The notes under the pieces are model-generated. The model saw only the letters and a list, made by a program, of their open reading frames with translations. It had not been told where the DNA came from and did not search any database. From Bacillota bacterium (GTDB taxonomy: Bacteria > Bacillota_I > Bacilli_A > Erysipelotrichales > Erysipelotrichaceae): DNA of 61,693 nt. Of the stretch, positions 58,516 through 61,693 are shown one piece after another. The DNA is taken from positions 1 through 61,693 of the forward strand of contig JAEWFZ010000041.1 in assembly GCA_023388535.1 (NCBI GenBank). The letters are read 5' to 3'. The position numbers were made by a program, and so were the translations under genes. The stretch's first letter is position 1. Each line of letters starts with the position of its first letter.

Positions 58516-59490
58516 ATGTATTTTTTCGATGAGCTGAAACAAAAACTTTCCGACAAACGAGTAAAAATCGTTTTTCCAGAAGCTCATGATTTGCGGGTCT
58601 TAGCGGCTGCCGTTGATCTTTATCGCGATGGCGTAGTAAATCCGATTCTATTAGGAGATAGCGAAACGATTAAGAAAGTAGCTATGGATAATGGACTTTT
58701 ACTAGATGGATTAACGGTATATGATTCTAAAACATATAATTTAAAACCGTTAGTTGATGCTTTCGTTGAGCGTCGTGCTGGAAAGATTAATGCTGAAGAT
58801 GCTTTGCATTTACTTCAAACAAATAATAATTATTTCGGAACCATGTTGGTTCATACTGGTGAAGCGGCTGGTTTAGTTTCGGGAGCCGATGGCTCTACCG
58901 CAGACACAATTCGTCCAGCGTTACAAATTATTAAAATGAAACCAGGGTATAAAAAAGCTTCTGGTGTATTCTTCTTAGTTAAAGGTAACGAACGTTTGTT
59001 CATGGCCGACTGCGGGATTAATATCAATCCATCCGCGGAAGATTTAGCGGAATCGGCGGTCATTACCGATTGTACCGTCCGTCAATTTGGCAGTGAACCA
59101 AGAATTGGTTTGTTGTCCTTCTCAACCAAAGGTTCAGCAAAATCAGAAGAGACCCAAAAAGTCATCGATGCTTTAGCCCTAGCTAAAGAACTTAATCCCG
59201 ACTTATTAATTGACGGCGAACTTCAATTTGATGCCGCCTATGTTCCTGAAGTTGCTAAGAAAAAAGCACCGGGATCAGCTGTGGCGGGCAGAGTTAATAC
59301 CTTTATTTTCCCAACACTCGATGCTGGAAATATTGGTTATAAAATTGCTCAAAGGCTCGGTGGTTATGAAGCGGTCGGACCAATTTTACAAGGCTTAAAT
59401 AAACCGGTAAACGATTTATCACGCGGTTGCGTCCAAAAGGATGTCTACAATTTAGCCTTAGTCACAGCCGTGCAGGCGATTGAAGAATAA
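58516..59490 (+). CDS. pta: Phosphate acetyltransferase
   Basis: The 324-residue enzyme interconverts acetyl-CoA and acetyl phosphate. Signature stretches are VFPEAHDLRVLAAAVDL, LVHTGEAAGLVSGADGST, MADCGININPSAEDLA and NIGYKIAQRLGGYEAVGP. The short form without the N-terminal regulatory domain is usual in Firmicutes. With acetate kinase, probably elsewhere, it forms ATP during fermentation. It follows darA closely and ends at a strong terminator. Confidence 0.95.
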   Translation: MYFFDELKQKLSDKRVKIVFPEAHDLRVLAAAVDLYRDGVVNPILLGDSETIKKVAMDNGLLLDGLTVYDSKTYNLKPLVDAFVERRAGKINAEDALHLLQTNNNYFGTMLVHTGEAAGLVSGADGSTADTIRPALQIIKMKPGYKKASGVFFLVKGNERLFMADCGININPSAEDLAESAVITDCTVRQFGSEPRIGLLSFSTKGSAKSEETQKVIDALALAKELNPDLLIDGELQFDAAYVPEVAKKKAPGSAVAGRVNTFIFPTLDAGNIGYKIAQRLGGYEAVGPILQGLNKPVNDLSRGCVQKDVYNLALVTAVQAIEE

Positions 59491-59493
59491 ACT

Positions 59494-59517
59494 AAAGGCT
59501 GAGTCATCAGCCTTTTT
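59494..59517 (+). terminator. Rho-independent terminator of darA-pta
   Basis: AAAGGCTGA and TCAGCCTTT (59494-59502 with 59507-59515) pair over 9 bp with a GTCA loop, followed by a T-run. Confidence 0.88.
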
Positions 59518-59532
59518 AAGAGAGGAAATTAC

Positions 59533-60693
59533 ATGAGTTATAAAGAAGAAGCGTTAAGATTTCACAAAGATAATAAAGGAAAAGTCGCTACGGGCTTAAG
59601 AGCACCGATTGCGGACAAAGAAACCCTAGGACTGGCTTATACCCCAGGTGTCGCTGAACCCTGCAAAGCCATTCATCAAGATCCAACAAAAGCTTATGAT
59701 TATACTTGGAAATCTAGAACCATCGCCGTTATCTCGGATGGCACGGCGGTCTTGGGTTTAGGCGATATTGGTCCGATGGCGGCTTTACCGGTTATGGAGG
59801 GTAAATGTAACCTATTAAAATCATTTGGTGATGTCGACGCGGTTCCCATCGTTTTGGATGAGAAAGATCCCGAGAAACTAATTGAGATTATCAAAGCCCT
59901 AGCACCGACTTACGGGGGCATTAATTTAGAAGATATCAGCGCGCCACGCTGTGTAGAAATTGAGCGTAGATTAATTGAGGAATTAGACATTCCCGTATTT
60001 CATGATGACCAACACGGGACAGCGATTGTGGTTGTAGCTGGTTTGATTAATGCTTTAAAACTAGTAAATAAAAAATTTGAGGACTTAAGAGTAGTTGTTT
60101 GCGGAGTTGGTGCGGCTGGTTCATCCGTAATTAGAATGTTACATCAAGTTGGTGTTAGAGAAATATATGGATTTAATCGTAACGGAATATTGAATAAGTC
60201 TGGCTATGAACATGCGGACTTTTTAGAAAAAGAATTAATTGAATTAACCAATCCAAATAATGAAAATTATAGCTTGGCCGAAGCCATGGCTAAGTCTGAC
60301 GTATTTATAGGACTTTCCGCACCAAACCTAGTAAGTAAGGAAATGGTAGCTAGTATGAACGAAGATGCGATCGTCTTTGCTTTAGCCAATCCAGATCCGG
60401 AAATAACCTATCAAGAAGCCAAGGCGGGCGGAGCGCGAGTGGTTGGTACGGGTCGCAGCGATGCGCCAAACCAAGTCAATAATGTTTTGGTATTTCCAGG
60501 CTTATTTAAAGGGGCTTTACAAGCCAGAGCCAGCAAGATAACCGAAGCCATGAAGCTGGCTGCGGCACAAGGATTAGCTTCCCTAATTAGCGAGGAAGAA
60601 CTCCATGAGGACTATGTCATTCCTGAGGTATTTAACTTGAAAGTTGCGGATGTGGTAGCGGCGGCTGTCGTCGACGAAGTAGAGCGTTCTTAA
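59533..60693 (+). CDS. NAD(P)-dependent malic enzyme
   Basis: The 386-residue enzyme decarboxylates malate to pyruvate. Motifs are GLAYTPGVAEPCKAI (catalytic Tyr), VISDGTAVLGLGDIGPMA, NLEDISAPRC (metal), FHDDQHGTAIVV, and the NAD fold CGVGAAGSSVIRML. The short form is typical of Firmicutes and lacks the phosphotransacetylase-like extension. It starts 16 bases after the pta terminator, so low read-through may link it to pta. Confidence 0.93.
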   Translation: MSYKEEALRFHKDNKGKVATGLRAPIADKETLGLAYTPGVAEPCKAIHQDPTKAYDYTWKSRTIAVISDGTAVLGLGDIGPMAALPVMEGKCNLLKSFGDVDAVPIVLDEKDPEKLIEIIKALAPTYGGINLEDISAPRCVEIERRLIEELDIPVFHDDQHGTAIVVVAGLINALKLVNKKFEDLRVVVCGVGAAGSSVIRMLHQVGVREIYGFNRNGILNKSGYEHADFLEKELIELTNPNNENYSLAEAMAKSDVFIGLSAPNLVSKEMVASMNEDAIVFALANPDPEITYQEAKAGGARVVGTGRSDAPNQVNNVLVFPGLFKGALQARASKITEAMKLAAAQGLASLISEEELHEDYVIPEVFNLKVADVVAAAVVDEVERS

Positions 60694-60713
60694 CCCTAAG
60701 CCATCCAGGTATA

Positions 60714-60722
60714 TGCTACAAT
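60714..60722 (+). promoter_or_regulatory. Extended -10 promoter of the DUF937 gene
   Basis: TGCTACAAT (TG at 60714-60715, TACAAT at 60717-60722) lies 23 bases before ATG 60746. Confidence 0.45.
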
Positions 60723-60745
60723 TATATAAAAGGAGAGTACAATAA

Positions 60746-61456
60746 ATGGACTTAAAACAATTAACAGATCAGCTATTTTCAAACGATACTTTAGAGAATC
60801 TAGCTAACCAATTTGGAGTCAGTACCGATACGGTAGCACTAGCCGCACAACAAGCCGTGCCAACCTTATTGAAACAGCTTACTGAGAATGCTCAAGATGA
60901 AGAAAAAGCACTCGCTCTTGAGAAAGCGTTAGATGACCATAGTCACGACGAGTTTACCGATGTTTTAACTAATTTAGTCGGAGCCGATAAATTAGATGGT
61001 TCCAAGATATTAGGTCATATCTTCGGTGGTCAAGAAGATCAAGTTATCCATGGCTTGGGTAATACCTCCGGTCTTGGAGCAGGCAATATGGGAAGTCTAT
61101 TAATGATGTTAGCGCCGCTTCTTTTATCTTTCCTAGGAAAACAAAAGAAAGCCAAGCAACCGGTTCCACAACCTCAAAGCGAATCCTCCGGCGGTATTCT
61201 GGGAGATCTTCTCGGTAAAATTGGTGGCTCAAAGCCATCTTCGACTCAAAAATCCGATTCGAGTATCGGTGACTTACTCGGTGGTTTGACAAAACAGGAC
61301 AAACCAAAATCCAGCGGTGGCGGAATTGGCGATTTACTGGGTGAAATCACCAAAGACTATGCCAAACAAGAAAAAACCGATTCTAGCGTCCTTGAAGATG
61401 TTTTAGGTGGCGATTTGCTGGGCGGTATTCTAGGCGGTCTATTTAATAAAAAATAA
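60746..61456 (+). CDS. DUF937 family protein
   Basis: The 236-residue protein has an alpha-helical N-terminal part typical of DUF937 (FGVSTDTVALAAQQAVPTLL, about 20-45), then a short hydrophobic stretch (LLMMLAPLLLSFLG). The rest is glycine/serine-rich low-complexity sequence with repeats such as GILGDLLGKIGG, SIGDLLGGL, GIGDLLGEI and GDLLGGILGG. The function is unknown; YidB-type relatives are bacterial cytosolic proteins. It is monocistronic with a strong terminator. Confidence 0.8.
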   Translation: MDLKQLTDQLFSNDTLENLANQFGVSTDTVALAAQQAVPTLLKQLTENAQDEEKALALEKALDDHSHDEFTDVLTNLVGADKLDGSKILGHIFGGQEDQVIHGLGNTSGLGAGNMGSLLMMLAPLLLSFLGKQKKAKQPVPQPQSESSGGILGDLLGKIGGSKPSSTQKSDSSIGDLLGGLTKQDKPKSSGGGIGDLLGEITKDYAKQEKTDSSVLEDVLGGDLLGGILGGLFNKK

Positions 61457-61475
61457 TAAGAAATAGATAATAGCT

Positions 61476-61513
61476 AAACCACAGGTTAAAGATAATTAAC
61501 TTGTGGTTTTTAT
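61476..61513 (+). terminator. Rho-independent terminator
   Basis: A 14-bp stem with one G-T pair (61476-61489 with 61496-61509) and a short loop is followed by T-rich sequence. It lies 20 bases past the DUF937 stop. Confidence 0.88.
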
Positions 61514-61571
61514 TACCGCAGGTAAATACCACGTGCTATGCGCGTGGTAATAGACCTTTAAGTGTTAAAAA

Positions 61572-61630
61572 CACCAACTTTCGATAAAATAACAATAGCC
61601 TGACAGCTAGTTAAATAAAGAAAGTTGGTG
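61572..61630 (+). promoter_or_regulatory. Long-range inverted repeat in the transposase leader
   Basis: CACCAACTTTC (61572-61582) and GAAAGTTGGTG (61620-61630) are perfect 11-base inverted repeats. The right arm covers the GGTGAAG-like ribosome site region before the TTG start. In IS200 a similar leader hairpin blocks read-in transcription and translation, keeping transposase low. Confidence 0.6.
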
Positions 61631-61637
61631 AAGTGTC

Positions 61638-61693
61638 TTGAAAGACATAAATAGTTTATCACATACAAGTTATCGATGTAAGTATCACATTGT
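61638..61693 (+). CDS. tnpA: IS200/IS605-family transposase TnpA (N-terminus only)
   Basis: The first 18 complete codons from a TTG start read MKDINSLSHTSYRCKYHI, with the next codon (Val) cut by the window edge. The LSHTxYxCKYHIVF opening is diagnostic of the small Y1 transposases (about 140-150 residues) that move single-stranded DNA. The gene is cut by the window end, so the catalytic HUH and tyrosine cannot be seen. Confidence 0.8.
   Translation, partial: MKDINSLSHTSYRCKYHI

Larger units (their letters stand above)
61527..61693 (+). mobile_element. Left end of an IS200/IS605-type insertion sequence (truncated by window edge)
   Basis: The element is recognised by its transposase start at 61638. 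A stem-loop at 61527-61549 (ACCACGTG with CGCGTGGT, loop CTATG, plus a flanking T-A pair) fits the imperfect palindrome that IS200/IS605 transposases bind near the left end. The exact left tip is not defined; it should lie a few to tens of bases upstream, near 61510-61525. Confidence 0.7.

Noticed and set aside
1..61693. Alternative genetic code (TGA as Trp), considered because of the low GC content and Mollicute-like gene mix
   Set aside because: TGA ends several intact proteins at family-typical lengths (14719, 20268, 52968), so the standard bacterial code applies.

Overview
The window is a piece of a low-GC Gram-positive (Firmicutes) chromosome. It has strong AGGAGG-type ribosome sites, consensus TTGACA-17-TATAAT promoters, many PTS operons, a c-di-AMP-binding PII-like protein and a DUF951 protein next to ychF. 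TGA is used as an ordinary stop (for example at 14717-14719 and 52966-52968), so this is not a Mycoplasma-type code. Gene content fits an Erysipelotrichia-like or related fermentative Bacilli lineage, but that placement is inference. I saw no tRNA, rRNA, CRISPR array or phage genes.

Layout: 1-350 holds the start of a leftward transposase gene and two sets of short direct repeats. 380-1228 is a leftward beta-hydroxyacid dehydrogenase. 1809-8579 is a rightward amino-sugar/mannose block: ManNAc-6-P epimerase, two ManA paralogues, a cupin phosphoglucose isomerase, two small membrane proteins and a complete mannose-family PTS (IIA, IIB, IIC, IID). 10022-14719 is a compact operon without a transporter: DeoR regulator, DeoC-like aldolase, transaldolase-like aldolase, Cof-type phosphatase and a long ManA-like protein. 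14778-18210 holds a SIS sugar isomerase, a SAP-domain protein and oligopeptidase F. 18358-22556 is an ascorbate-type PTS whose only visible EIIA is fused to its PRD regulator, plus a SIS protein. 22625-24184 is a PadR/membrane/DUF4825 cassette. 26034-31449 is a lactose/cellobiose-type PTS with GH1 and GH4 phospho-glycosidases and a NagB-like protein; its LicR/MtlR-type regulator (31484-33357) carries a -1 frameshift. 33485-40485 holds an MFS transporter, a polysaccharide-deacetylase lipoprotein, a heterodimeric ABC exporter and a PHP phosphoesterase.

41535-47268 is a leftward aga-like operon (AgaS isomerase, EIIA, YajC-like, KbaZ, EIIB, EIIC, and an EIID with an insertion) for galactosamine or a related amino sugar. 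Divergent from it is a paralogue of the small membrane protein found beside the first mannose PTS. 48093-50850 is a GntR/DeoC/GlmU-like operon that partly echoes the 10022-14719 operon. From 50906 on come an ABC exporter, a highly expressed-looking lipoprotein with two tandem domains, then housekeeping genes: rarA, dtd, folD, DUF951, ychF, the c-di-AMP receptor, pta, malic enzyme and a DUF937 protein. The window ends inside an IS200/IS605-type element.

Together the genes encode four PTS uptake systems. Their phosphorylated products (amino sugars, hexoses, beta-glucosides, an unknown acidic or polyol-like substrate) would be funnelled by isomerases, aldolases and phosphoglycosidases into glycolysis. 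Pta and malic enzyme sit at the pyruvate/acetyl-phosphate end. The least conventional parts are the two aldolase operons without transporters, the paired membrane proteins beside the two mannose-type PTSs, the frameshifted regulator, and several genes that appear to lack any leader or Shine-Dalgarno sequence.
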